A stretch of 64,000 nt of DNA, taken from positions 46,574 to 110,573 of the forward strand of contig CALWOC010000005.1 in the NCBI GenBank assembly GCA_944383015.1, written 5' to 3'. Positions 1-8,419 of this stretch are shown here, one piece after another. The notes beneath the pieces are model-generated. The model was not told the origin of the DNA. It made no database searches and was given only the letters and a program-made list of their open reading frames with translations. How positions within the stretch are numbered: the stretch's first letter is position 1; each line of letters begins with the position of its first letter. This DNA comes from an uncultured Clostridia bacterium (GTDB taxonomy: Bacteria > Bacillota > Clostridia > TANB77 > CAG-465). The translations under genes and the position numbers were made by a program.

Positions 1-243
1 AGTCTCTGTAATTGAATACACATCATATCCTTCACCTGTATCTTCTGTATAAATAAACTGTACTAGCGCATTATCTTTATGTGAATGATACTTATCTTCC
101 TTATATACGTAAATTCCAGCACCAACGCATACACATATTACTAAAATTGCAACTACAATAAATATATAATGAATATTATCCGGATTTAAAAACCTTTCCT
201 TATCTTTTTTTAAATTATTTTCTTTCTTTATCTTTTTAGGCAT
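1..243 (-). CDS. Truncated single-pass membrane protein (N-terminal part)
   Basis: The reading frame is open from an ATG at 243 to the window edge, giving 81 residues of a longer protein. A lysine-rich cytoplasmic head (begins MPKKIKKEN) is followed by one hydrophobic segment at about residues 27-46 and the start of an extracytoplasmic region, so it is a type II or signal-anchored protein. Its ATG overlaps the stop codon of the sortase gene upstream (TAATG), so the two are translationally coupled and probably work together, perhaps as a surface-protein partner of the sortase. No family is recognisable from the visible part. Confidence 0.75.
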   Translation of the reverse strand, partial: MPKKIKKENNLKKDKERFLNPDNIHYIFIVVAILVICVCVGAGIYVYKEDKYHSHKDNALVQFIYTEDTGEGYDVYSITET

Positions 244-893
244 TAAATAACACCTTCCTCTTGTTCTTGTTCATCTAATTCTCTTTCAGATGTAAGCTCA
301 CCTTTTACTACGATTCTTTTTGTTGCAGCTTGCGTACATGTGATCATTGTTATTTCTCTTTTTGTTCCACCCTTTAACACATCAGTTCTAGAAGGATCAA
401 CAGTTTCTGTAGATGTTACTGTGTATATATACTCATGTGTCTTTGTTACAATTCTTACTTTATCTCCTATTTGAACTTTATGTAAATCTCTAAATATTTC
501 TGTATAAATATTATTATGTGCTGCTACACTAAAATTTCCAATTTGTCCTGGTTCCGCACTGCCAACAAACTTTCCTATATAATTTTTTAGCGTCTCATCA
601 TCTGTTCCTTCAACAATTTGTCCTCTAATTGACTGAGACGGAATATCTAAAACTGCAATAGCATTTCCTGTTACTCTTAAAGGTGTATTTTCTCCTCCTG
701 TAAGAGTAGCTAATATATTATTATCTTCTGACGAACCAGAAAAATTAATCTGTTCTGTTAAAGACTTAATACTTTCCTTATTTAACAAGTTTTTTACCTC
801 TATAATTGCAAAAGATGTAACCGCAATAAACAATACAAGTATTACAAGTTCTTTTGCTCTTGCCTTAAATTTAAAACTTCTTAGCTTTTTCAT
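243..893 (-). CDS. Sortase, class D-like transpeptidase
   Basis: A membrane-anchored cysteine transpeptidase that joins surface proteins to the cell wall or to each other. One N-terminal membrane segment (about residues 15-33) precedes the sortase barrel. The catalytic triad is visible: His126 in VAAHN, Cys186 in MITC (the TLxTC position) and Arg193 in KRIVV. The His context AAHN differs from the AGHR common in class D. An earlier in-frame ATG at 902 directly abuts the AGGAGG; the ATG at 893 lies 9 bases after it, so I chose 893 (216 residues). It is the first gene of a unit with the coupled truncated gene downstream. A second sortase, of class B, lies at 61-62 kb. Confidence 0.85.
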   Translation of the reverse strand: MKKLRSFKFKARAKELVILVLFIAVTSFAIIEVKNLLNKESIKSLTEQINFSGSSEDNNILATLTGGENTPLRVTGNAIAVLDIPSQSIRGQIVEGTDDETLKNYIGKFVGSAEPGQIGNFSVAAHNNIYTEIFRDLHKVQIGDKVRIVTKTHEYIYTVTSTETVDPSRTDVLKGGTKREITMITCTQAATKRIVVKGELTSERELDEQEQEEGVI

Positions 894-942
894 TAGTACC
901 ATCCTCCTATATACAACAATAAAAACATTATTCTACTTTTTA

Positions 943-972
943 ATTATAGCACATAATTTTATTTTTAGTCAA
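943..972 (-). promoter_or_regulatory. Promoter of the sortase unit
   Basis: On the minus strand, TTGACT is followed 18 bases later by TATAAT, preceded by an extended TGC. It lies about 50 bases before the sortase start codon. Confidence 0.6.
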
Positions 973-1051
973 TGATATTTGTAATTATAATTTATGTAAT
1001 CTCATATACTTTATCATCAATGTATTTTTTTATATAAAAAAGCGACCATAA

Positions 1052-1080
1052 TTGACTTTTTTCTTGATTTGATATATAAT
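1052..1080 (+). promoter_or_regulatory. Promoter of the glycosyltransferase gene
   Basis: TTGACT, 17-base spacer, TATAAT. Transcription would start near 1087, so any start codon upstream of that point, such as the in-frame one at 1069, cannot be used. Confidence 0.65.
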
Positions 1081-1146
1081 GTTTGTGTTATTTTAACAAT
1101 AAAATGTAACATTATTTATAATATATTTTTAAGGAGTTGTAATAAT

Positions 1147-2427
1147 ATGAAAATAGGTATTTTTACTGATACATATAATCCTGTTACATCTGGTGTAGTA
1201 ACATCAATTAATATGGTAGAACAGGAACTTAAAAAAAGAGGTCATGAAGTATATGTTTTTACAACCTCAAAATCAGTTCAACCAAATGAAAATCAAACAC
1301 TATATATGCTAAATAGTATTCCACTTCTTATTGCTAAACAATATAAAAATAGAATTGCAACATTCTATTCAAGAGAAATTGCAAAGCAAATAAAAGAAAT
1401 TGGTCTTGATATCGTTCATACTCAAACTGAATTTAGTGTTGGAGCATTTGGAAAAATTATATCTAGAAAATATGATATACCTTTTATTCATACTTATCAT
1501 ACAATGTGGGAGGATTATGTTCACTATATTTCTCCAATAAAAGGAAGAAATATACGTTTAAAAAGACTAGCTCGTACATTTTCAAGGGCTTTTGTAAGAA
1601 AAGCTGAATGTGTTATAACTCCATCAAATAAAACAGCAAAATACTTAAAATACAAATGCAATGTAAAAAATAAACCTATATACATCATACCAACAGGTAT
1701 TGACATAGCTCCTTTTAAAAGCAGTAATTTTTCACTTGAAGAAAAAAATAAATTAAAAGAATCTCTAGGAATAAAGCAAGATGAAAAAGTTATACTTTTT
1801 TTAGGAAGAGTAGCAAGCGAAAAAAGCATAGATGTTTTAATGGATGTTATGCCTTCTATATTTAAAGATCATCCCAATTACAAATTTTTAATTGTTGGAG
1901 ACGGTCCATCTAAGAAAAGTCTAGAAGAGCAAGCTAAAAAATTAAATATCGAAAACAAAGTCATATTTACTGGTAAAGTTCCATGGAATGAAGTTCCTAA
2001 ATACTATAATTTAGGAGATGTCTTTGTTAATGCATCTATTACTGAAACACAGGGTCTAACATTTATAGAAGCAATGGCTGCAGAAGTTCCTGTAGTTGCA
2101 AAATATGCTCCTAACCTTTCAGAATTTATTAAAAATAATAAAAATGGAATTCTTGTAAAGAAAAATGCAGACTTTAAAAATGCAATCGTTGATGTAATTG
2201 AAAATAAAAATTTAAAAGAAACTATAATAAAAGGTGGAAATGAAACTGCTAAAGAATACTCAATTGAAGTATTTGGAGATAAACTTGAAATGCTATACTC
2301 TGAAATAATTAAGCTACACAAAGCAAAGAAAGAATTAGCAACAAAAGAAGAAAAAAATGTACAAAAGAAAACAATATATAAACGTATAAGAGAAAAACTA
2401 AAAATTTTAGCAAAAATTAAAAAATAG
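1147..2427 (+). CDS. Glycosyltransferase family 4, diacylglycerol glucosyltransferase-like
   Basis: A GT-B fold transferase of 426 residues that moves a sugar from a nucleotide-sugar donor. It begins MKIGIFTDTYNP with a glycine-rich acceptor loop (TSGVVTS) and carries HTQTEFSVG, typical of the 1,2-diacylglycerol 3-glucosyltransferase group. The donor-site EX7E element is present as ETQGLTFIEAMAAE near residues 318-331. The start is set by AAGGAG 10 bases upstream and by the promoter position. A basic, lysine-rich C-terminal tail could bind the membrane surface. Making glucosyl-diacylglycerol, a membrane glycolipid and lipoteichoic-acid anchor, is an inference from family resemblance; another lipid or polysaccharide acceptor is possible. 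It is co-oriented with the next membrane-protein gene, 13 bases away. Confidence 0.8.
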   Translation: MKIGIFTDTYNPVTSGVVTSINMVEQELKKRGHEVYVFTTSKSVQPNENQTLYMLNSIPLLIAKQYKNRIATFYSREIAKQIKEIGLDIVHTQTEFSVGAFGKIISRKYDIPFIHTYHTMWEDYVHYISPIKGRNIRLKRLARTFSRAFVRKAECVITPSNKTAKYLKYKCNVKNKPIYIIPTGIDIAPFKSSNFSLEEKNKLKESLGIKQDEKVILFLGRVASEKSIDVLMDVMPSIFKDHPNYKFLIVGDGPSKKSLEEQAKKLNIENKVIFTGKVPWNEVPKYYNLGDVFVNASITETQGLTFIEAMAAEVPVVAKYAPNLSEFIKNNKNGILVKKNADFKNAIVDVIENKNLKETIIKGGNETAKEYSIEVFGDKLEMLYSEIIKLHKAKKELATKEEKNVQKKTIYKRIREKLKILAKIKK

Positions 2428-2440
2428 GATGTGATATTTT

Positions 2441-3046
2441 ATGTGGCTGATTACAGTTTTGCTAGTTATAGTAATATTTTTACTCTTAGTAGTAATAATG
2501 GATACAGCAATGAAACTAGCACTTATGATTACAACACTTTATAACTATGATACTAAAAAATTATTTATACCAGCAGCTTTAACTGTTGCTCTTTGGGCAA
2601 TTCTTTTATTTGGATGCTATAACTCAATTAACTCATCTTTAGACAATAATGCTGTTGATATACTATTTGCAATGATTTTTGATAAAGAAATGATTTCACA
2701 GTACTCTGGTATATTACTTAGAAGTTTATTATCTACATTTTTAATAGGTACACTTTTACAATCATTTACTTATTATACTGTAAATATAAACTATCAAAAA
2801 ATAACTGGTACAGTAAGATTCTCTTTTAAAAAATTATTTAGGAAATTATATAAAAAAATATTTAAAAAAGACTTATCTAATAATAAAAATGATGCTCTTT
2901 CAGAAATTCAAAGAGGTCCAAAAAAACTTACTTTTATCCGTGCAATAATAACAAGTGTTATCTCAATGCTAATAACTGTTGTTTTATGTTACTTATTGTT
3001 TATGATTGGTACGCTTTTAAGTGATAATTTTTTAAATATATTCTAA
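2441..3046 (+). CDS. Multi-pass membrane protein, unknown
   Basis: A 201-residue protein with about four hydrophobic segments: residues 1-20, about 43-60, about 88-108 and about 165-195. A very basic cytoplasmic loop (about residues 125-160, many Lys/Arg and Phe) lies before the last hydrophobic pair. No catalytic motif is visible and I do not recognise the family. It follows the glycosyltransferase by 13 bases and should be co-transcribed, so it may act in the same envelope pathway. The gene ends at a hairpin shared with the convergent HD-domain gene. Confidence 0.7.
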   Translation: MWLITVLLVIVIFLLLVVIMDTAMKLALMITTLYNYDTKKLFIPAALTVALWAILLFGCYNSINSSLDNNAVDILFAMIFDKEMISQYSGILLRSLLSTFLIGTLLQSFTYYTVNINYQKITGTVRFSFKKLFRKLYKKIFKKDLSNNKNDALSEIQRGPKKLTFIRAIITSVISMLITVVLCYLLFMIGTLLSDNFLNIF

Positions 3047-3052
3047 ATAAAA

Positions 3053-3086
3053 TAAAGCAGTGTAGATTTTTTCTACACTACTTTAT
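3053..3086. terminator. Bidirectional terminator between convergent genes
   Basis: The AGTGTAGA/TCTACACT stem has T-rich flanks on both strands. It overlaps the stop codon of the minus-strand HD gene and serves both converging units. Confidence 0.7.
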
Positions 3087-3864
3087 TTTTTAACATATTA
3101 TCCATATATTCATTGCAAATTTTTAGTAACTCTTCTGTATTTTTAGTTATTTCTTCACTATCAAATGTATCTTTAATTCTAGTTAAAAAATTATCTAAAT
3201 ATTTTTCTTTCTTAATTATTTTAAAACAACTTGGAAAATTAAAATCGTATATATATCCATAAAATACAAATATTAAATCTGCATTGTTCTTCACATCTTT
3301 ATATTTTATAAATCTGTCTTTTATAAACTTCTCCATAAGACTATTTGACATCTTTAGATTCTTAAATTCTTTATACCAAAATATATCTTCCATTTTATCT
3401 TCATTAATTACTCTATAAATATCTAGCTTATCTGCATCACGAATTATTTTACAAAATAGTAGAGTATTTTCATCTGTAATAGATTCGTCTATTTTTGCTT
3501 TATTATGATTATATACAGCTTTTTTAATTATATCGTCATACTCAGATGTATCAATAAACTTAGATATTAAACCATCTTCATACAATACTTTTAAACTATA
3601 CTCTGCATGATCAAGTCCTGTATCTTTATCTGAAAATGTATCATAAAGTCTTACTTGCTCAAATCTTCCAATATCGTGAAAAATACCAATAAGCTCTGCA
3701 AGTCTTATTTTCTCTTCATCAAGTCCCAATTCTTTTGCAATATATTTAGAGTTTTCTACAACTCTTAATATATGCTTTATTTTAAGTTTTATCCTTCCAG
3801 ATGAACTATCATAATTTTTAACATAACTTAAAAACTCTCTTTTTGCTTTTTCTATATCTATCAT
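3073..3864 (-). CDS. HD-domain phosphohydrolase
   Basis: A 263-residue metal-dependent phosphohydrolase of the HD superfamily. The metal-binding elements appear in order: an early His in KHILRV, the HD pair in GIFHDIGRF near residue 57, HAEYS near residue 86, and the distal Asp in RDADKLD near residue 138. Substrate is unknown; family members act on nucleotides or signalling nucleotides. It lies 8 bases after recG on the same transcript, a position that gives no specific clue to function. There is no accessory domain, so it is probably a soluble single-domain enzyme. Confidence 0.8.
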   Translation of the reverse strand: MIDIEKAKREFLSYVKNYDSSSGRIKLKIKHILRVVENSKYIAKELGLDEEKIRLAELIGIFHDIGRFEQVRLYDTFSDKDTGLDHAEYSLKVLYEDGLISKFIDTSEYDDIIKKAVYNHNKAKIDESITDENTLLFCKIIRDADKLDIYRVINEDKMEDIFWYKEFKNLKMSNSLMEKFIKDRFIKYKDVKNNADLIFVFYGYIYDFNFPSCFKIIKKEKYLDNFLTRIKDTFDSEEITKNTEELLKICNEYMDNMLKNKVV

Positions 3865-3872
3865 CTTATCTC

Positions 3873-5930
3873 CTACCCAACAATATTTTCTAATTGATCT
3901 CCATATTTTTTATATAAAGTATCTTTTATTTTTTTATTCTCCTCTAGTATTAAACCTTTATCCTTTATTATTATTTCCTTTACAGCTTCTTGTGTTTGTT
4001 CTAATATTCTTGTATCTGTTAATAAATTTGCAAGTTTAAACTCTGGCATTCCAGATTGTCTAACCCCAAAGAAATCACCAGGACCTCTAAGTTCTAGATC
4101 TTTTTGTGCAATTTCAAATCCATCATTACTCTTTCTCATAATATCAAGTCTTTGTCTGGATATTACTGATTTATTATTGCTCTTTAATATACAATACGAC
4201 GCTGCACTTCCTCTTCCTACCCTTCCTCTTAATTGATGAAGTGCTGCAAGCCCAAATCTATCTGCATTTTCTATAACCATAACTGTTGCATTGGGGACAC
4301 TAATTCCAACTTCAATTACAGTAGTAGATATTAAAATATTTATATTATTTTCTTTAAAGTCTTGCATTATTTGATCTTTTTCCTTATTCTTCATTTTACC
4401 ATGTAATATTCCAACATTAAATTCTTTAAACTCTTTTTTATATTCTTCATATAATTTTTTAACTGAATTTAAATCTAAGTCTTCATTTTCTTCTACCAAT
4501 GGACAAACTACATACACTTGTCTTCCTTCGCTAATTTGTTTTCTTAAAAAATTATACATTCTTTCATTATATGAATCATTTACAACATATGTATCAACTG
4601 GCTTTCTACCAGGAGGTAACTCATCTATAATAGATAAATCTAAATCGCCATATAAAATAATTGCAAGTGATCTTGGTATTGGCGTAGCTGTCATAACAAT
4701 TGTATCTACAATATTTCCTTTAGCAGATAATTTCATTCTCTGTTTAACCCCAAATCTATGCTGTTCATCTGTTACAACAAGACCTAAATTTGAAAACTCT
4801 ACATTATCTTCTAATATTGAATGAGTTCCTATTATAATATCTATTTTTTTATCTTTTAAAGCTTCAATTATTTTTTCTTTTTGCTTTTTAGTAGTGCTAG
4901 ATGTCATTATTTCTAATTTAATATTTAATTTTTCAAAATATTTTGAAAGCTCTGTATAATGTTGAGTTGCAAGAATTGTTGTCGGTGCCATAAGCGCTGC
5001 TTGATATCCATTTTTTACAGCTAGATACATAGCAATTGCAGCAACCATTGTCTTTCCAGAACCAACGTCTCCTTGTATTAATCTATTCATAACAACATTA
5101 GATCTCATATCATCTTTTATCTGACTAATTACCTTAACTTGTGCATTAGTAAGCTTAAAAGGAATTAAAGATAAAAATTCTGATTCATCTAAATCTTCAT
5201 AATAATTAGTTTTTTTAGTTCCGATATCTTTTTCTTTGATGTTCATAAGTGCAAGTTGAAATAGAAAAAGCTCTTCAAATATTATTCTATTTCTTGCAGT
5301 CTTTACCATATCATAACTCTTTGGAAAATGTATATTTCTTAAAGCATAATTTGCTTCTGCTAAACTATATTTTCTTCTAAAATCGTCACTAAATATTTCA
5401 TCTATTACTACTCCACTATCAATTAGTAAATTAATAAGCTTAAATAGATAATTTTGCGTTACACCTGCAGTAAGACTATATATAGGGTATAATCCTTGTA
5501 TTTTTTCTAAGTCTTCTACGTTATAAATACTACATGATTCAAGAGTCGCTCTACTTCCAGATACAGCTCCCACTTTTCCATAAAATAAATATGTCTTTCC
5601 TTCTTTAAGTCTATCTTTTATATACACTTGATTAAACCATGTTAAAAAAGCAATAGCACCTGTTTCATCTGTAACAACAGTAGATAGTATTTTTTTCTTT
5701 TTAGCATATACCATTGTAACAGGTTTTACCAGTGTACCTAAAAATAATACATTTTGATCTTTTATAAAACTATCTATTTTTGTTAGTTTTGTTCTATCTT
5801 CATATGTTCTAGGATAATACTCAAGTAAATCTTTTATAGTATAAATTCCAAGTTTATTTAAAAGCTCCGCCATCTTTGGACCTACACCTTTTAAATACTG
5901 AACGCTGTTATCTAATCTGATATTTTCCAT
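3873..5930 (-). CDS. recG: ATP-dependent DNA helicase RecG
   Basis: A 685-residue, full-length RecG, the helicase that remodels stalled replication forks and Holliday junctions. The N-terminal wedge/OB region begins with the HhH-like GVGPKMAELL near residue 15. Helicase motif I is GDVGSGKT near residue 287, the DExH box is DEQHRFG near residue 390, and motif III is TATPIPR. The conserved C-terminal region includes LRGRVGRG and ELRGPGDFFG. It has its own promoter just upstream and is co-transcribed with the HD phosphohydrolase. All motifs appear intact. Confidence 0.97.
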   Translation of the reverse strand: MENIRLDNSVQYLKGVGPKMAELLNKLGIYTIKDLLEYYPRTYEDRTKLTKIDSFIKDQNVLFLGTLVKPVTMVYAKKKKILSTVVTDETGAIAFLTWFNQVYIKDRLKEGKTYLFYGKVGAVSGSRATLESCSIYNVEDLEKIQGLYPIYSLTAGVTQNYLFKLINLLIDSGVVIDEIFSDDFRRKYSLAEANYALRNIHFPKSYDMVKTARNRIIFEELFLFQLALMNIKEKDIGTKKTNYYEDLDESEFLSLIPFKLTNAQVKVISQIKDDMRSNVVMNRLIQGDVGSGKTMVAAIAMYLAVKNGYQAALMAPTTILATQHYTELSKYFEKLNIKLEIMTSSTTKKQKEKIIEALKDKKIDIIIGTHSILEDNVEFSNLGLVVTDEQHRFGVKQRMKLSAKGNIVDTIVMTATPIPRSLAIILYGDLDLSIIDELPPGRKPVDTYVVNDSYNERMYNFLRKQISEGRQVYVVCPLVEENEDLDLNSVKKLYEEYKKEFKEFNVGILHGKMKNKEKDQIMQDFKENNINILISTTVIEVGISVPNATVMVIENADRFGLAALHQLRGRVGRGSAASYCILKSNNKSVISRQRLDIMRKSNDGFEIAQKDLELRGPGDFFGVRQSGMPEFKLANLLTDTRILEQTQEAVKEIIIKDKGLILEENKKIKDTLYKKYGDQLENIVG

Positions 5931-5945
5931 TATATCACCAACTAA

Positions 5946-5974
5946 ATTATATCTTAAAACATACGTTTATTCAA
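5946..5974 (-). promoter_or_regulatory. Promoter of recG
   Basis: TTGAAT, 17-base spacer, TATAAT on the minus strand, placed right after the desulfoferrodoxin terminator. Confidence 0.65.
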
Positions 5975-5975
5975 G

Positions 5976-6012
5976 ATAAAAATAAATAAAGTAGCTAATT
6001 TGCTACTTTATT
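5976..6012 (-). terminator. Terminator of the desulfoferrodoxin gene
   Basis: An 11-bp stem (AATAAAGTAGC and its complement) is followed by a T-rich tail. The 5' arm contains the stop codon of the gene. Confidence 0.75.
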
Positions 6013-6373
6013 CAACATCTGTTTGCCATAAGCCATGCTTATTACAATAAGCATATAATTTTGCACCTTTAATATATGGAAATCTAGCTGATGCCTCTTG
6101 CTCTGGATATAGTTCTACTTTTTTCTCTTCTCCATTTGCAACCATACTAATCCATTCTATATAATGATCTTTTTCCATAACATGATTTACTTTAGCATAA
6201 ATTTCATCTTCAACTCTTTCATATGTTGGTTTATGTTTTTCTACAGCGCAATCAACACTGTTCGGTACAACATCTACCATTTCTTTTCCGCAACACATAA
6301 CTGGTTCATCGTTTTCTACTTTAACAACTTTTCCACATATTGTACATTTTTTTAATTTTAATTCGTTTGACAT
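6008..6373 (-). CDS. dfx: Desulfoferrodoxin / superoxide reductase
   Basis: Reduces superoxide to hydrogen peroxide in anaerobes without making oxygen, using electrons from rubredoxin. The N-terminal desulforedoxin domain has the four iron-binding cysteines Cys10, Cys13, Cys27 and Cys28. The C-terminal superoxide-reductase domain carries the histidine/cysteine ligands of the second iron (EKHKP, NHVMEKDH, YCNKHG). The ATG at 6373 has GGAGGT 7 bases upstream, giving 121 residues, close to the usual 125; the longer upstream extension lacks a ribosome site. It is a monocistronic gene with its own promoter and terminator. Confidence 0.95.
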   Translation of the reverse strand: MSNELKLKKCTICGKVVKVENDEPVMCCGKEMVDVVPNSVDCAVEKHKPTYERVEDEIYAKVNHVMEKDHYIEWISMVANGEEKKVELYPEQEASARFPYIKGAKLYAYCNKHGLWQTDVE

Positions 6374-6392
6374 TTTTATTACCTCCATAACT

Positions 6393-6421
6393 ATTATACT
6401 AAAATATAGAAAAAATAACAA
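6393..6421 (-). promoter_or_regulatory. Promoter of the desulfoferrodoxin gene
   Basis: TTGTTA, 17-base spacer, TATAAT, ending about 20 bases before the start codon. Confidence 0.55.
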
Positions 6422-6453
6422 TAAGAAACGAAGAGAAAAAATCTCTTCGTTTC
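6415..6453 (-). terminator. Terminator of the gatCAB/DUF4358 unit
   Basis: A 12-bp perfect stem GAAACGAAGAGA / TCTCTTCGTTTC with a T-rich downstream tail, at the stop codon of the DUF4358-like gene. Confidence 0.8.
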
Positions 6454-6944
6454 TATTTTATTAAATCTATAATATCTTTAGCATAGTCACTAACAATAAA
6501 ATATACATAATTTCCTTTTGATCCTATTTGTCTATTTTTTACTAGCTCATATTCTTCTGTAAGATAATCTTTCCACATATCATCATACTTGTTTCCATAC
6601 TCTTTAAAAGCAGTAATAATATTATCTACATTTCCTTCAGTAGCCTCAACTATTACATACATACTAGATGAAATATTAACATAAGGTTTTACTCCAATAA
6701 CTTGATTTACCCAATCTGAATTAATGTTAAATTCTTCTTGTAAATCATCTTTGGTAATCTGTTTCATCTTAGTCTTATCCATACTAGTAATTTCTTCAAT
6801 ATTTGATGAAAGTGCTTCAAAATCAACATTAACTGGTACAGTTTCTTTTTCTGTGTTATTTATAATTGCTATTGTAAGTATTGTTATTGCACTTATTACA
6901 AATATAGCTAAAACTATTGCCAGAATAATATTTGTCTTTTTCAT
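6453..6944 (-). CDS. DUF4358-like membrane-anchored protein
   Basis: A 163-residue protein with one N-terminal membrane segment (about residues 5-27) and an extracytoplasmic domain resembling DUF4358 (MYVIVEATEGNVDN, YELVKNRQIGSKGNYV). The family is common in Clostridia and has no known function. A TTG codon at 6953 overlaps the ribosome site region, while the ATG at 6944 sits 9 bases after GGAG, so I chose the ATG. It follows gatB by 40 bases and precedes the operon terminator, so it is probably read through from gatCAB, although nothing suggests a role in translation. Confidence 0.7.
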   Translation of the reverse strand: MKKTNIILAIVLAIFVISAITILTIAIINNTEKETVPVNVDFEALSSNIEEITSMDKTKMKQITKDDLQEEFNINSDWVNQVIGVKPYVNISSSMYVIVEATEGNVDNIITAFKEYGNKYDDMWKDYLTEEYELVKNRQIGSKGNYVYFIVSDYAKDIIDLIK

Positions 6945-6984
6945 CACTATCAACTCCTTAATACATGTATATTAATATTATACA

Positions 6985-8418
6985 CTATTTATTTATTATT
7001 TCAAGTAACAATTTGTTAACGATTTGAGGATTTGCTTTTCCTTTTGTTTCTTTCATAACCTGACCTACTAAAAATCCTATAGCTCTATCTTTACCTGCTT
7101 TATAATCTGCAATAGATTGTGGATTTGCATCAACTATTTTTTGGCAAATTTCTTTTATAGCTCCCTCATCAGATATCTGAACAAGACCTTTTTTATTTAC
7201 GATATCTTCTGCTTTTTCTCCTGTTTCAAACATTTCTTCAAATATCTGCTTTGCAATTTTTGAAGAAATTGTTCCTTTATCTATAAGCATAATTAATGAT
7301 GCTAAGTTTTCTTCTGTTACTTTTGAATCATCAATTTCAATTTCTTTTTCATTTAATAATCTAGCAAAATCTCCCATTAACCAGTTTGAAACTGATTTTG
7401 GATTATTGCAAATACTATTTGTCTTTTCAAAGAAACTAGCAGTTTTCTTAGATGAAGTTAGTATTTCTGCATCATACTCAGGAAGTCCATACTCACTTAC
7501 ATATCTCTCTTTTTTAATATGAGGCATTTCTGGTAAATTATCTTTTATATTATTTATATACTCATCACTTAACACAATAGGTGCAAGATCTGGCTCTGGG
7601 AAATATCTATAATCTTGCGCATCCTCTTTTGAACGCATTGCATAACCTACACCCTTTACATCGTCAAATCTTCTTGTTTCCTGATGAACAACTCCACCAT
7701 TTTCTAAAACTTCAATTTGTCTTTGAATTTCAAATTCTATTGAATTATGAATTGCTTTAAATGAATTTAAATTCTTAGTTTCTGTTCTTGTTCCAAATTC
7801 TTTTTGACCAACTGGTCTTACAGATAAGTTAACATCACATCTTAAAGATCCCTCTTGCATTTTACAATCACAAACCTCTAAATACTCAAGTATAGATTTT
7901 AGTGTTTGCATATATGCAACAGCCTCGTCTGCACTTCTAATGTCTGGTTCAGAAACTATTTCAATAAGTGGAACTGCACATCTATTCATGTCCACTAATG
8001 TGTCTCCTGTATATGCATCATGAATTAACTTTCCTGCATCTTCTTCTATATGTATTCTTGTTATTCCAATTCTTTTTTTATTTCCATTTACGTTTATATC
8101 TAGATGTCCACCTATACAAAGTGGCAAATCATACTGAGATGTCTGATATGCTTTTGGTAAATCTGGGTAAAAATAATTTTTTCTATCCTGCTTTGAAAAT
8201 CTTGAAATTTCACAATTAGTAGCAAGACCAGCTTTTACAGCATATTCAACAACTCTTTCGTTTAATACTGGTAACACTCCTGGCATACCTGTACATATTG
8301 GGCAACAATGAGTATTTGGGTCAGCTCCAAATGTAGTTGAACAATTACAATACATTTTTGTTTTTGTAGAAAGTTCTGCGTGAACTTCAAGTCCAATTAT
8401 AACTTCATATTCTTTCAT
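6985..8418 (-). CDS. gatB: Asp/Glu-tRNA amidotransferase subunit B
   Basis: The tRNA-binding and kinase subunit of GatCAB, which phosphorylates mis-acylated Glu-tRNA(Gln) or Asp-tRNA(Asn) before amidation. At 477 residues it is full length. It begins with the GLEVHAEL signature, followed by the cysteine cluster CHCCPICTGMPG and the conserved QDRKNYFYPDLPK block. The C-terminal YqeY-like tail domain includes DYKAGKDRAIGFLVGQVMK. It starts one base after the gatA stop, so the two are tightly coupled. Presence of the complex implies indirect Gln and/or Asn charging. Confidence 0.97.
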   Translation of the reverse strand: MKEYEVIIGLEVHAELSTKTKMYCNCSTTFGADPNTHCCPICTGMPGVLPVLNERVVEYAVKAGLATNCEISRFSKQDRKNYFYPDLPKAYQTSQYDLPLCIGGHLDINVNGNKKRIGITRIHIEEDAGKLIHDAYTGDTLVDMNRCAVPLIEIVSEPDIRSADEAVAYMQTLKSILEYLEVCDCKMQEGSLRCDVNLSVRPVGQKEFGTRTETKNLNSFKAIHNSIEFEIQRQIEVLENGGVVHQETRRFDDVKGVGYAMRSKEDAQDYRYFPEPDLAPIVLSDEYINNIKDNLPEMPHIKKERYVSEYGLPEYDAEILTSSKKTASFFEKTNSICNNPKSVSNWLMGDFARLLNEKEIEIDDSKVTEENLASLIMLIDKGTISSKIAKQIFEEMFETGEKAEDIVNKKGLVQISDEGAIKEICQKIVDANPQSIADYKAGKDRAIGFLVGQVMKETKGKANPQIVNKLLLEIINK

Positions 8419-8419
8419 C

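Noticed and set aside
1069..1146. Longer N terminus for the glycosyltransferase
   Set aside because: The upstream start lies inside the promoter; the ATG at 1147 has AAGGAG at proper distance and matches the family's usual N terminus.
6374..6984. Prophage or mobile-element remnants and CRISPR arrays anywhere in the window
   Set aside because: No transposase, integrase, terminase or regularly spaced repeat was seen on reading the whole window, and base composition is uniform.
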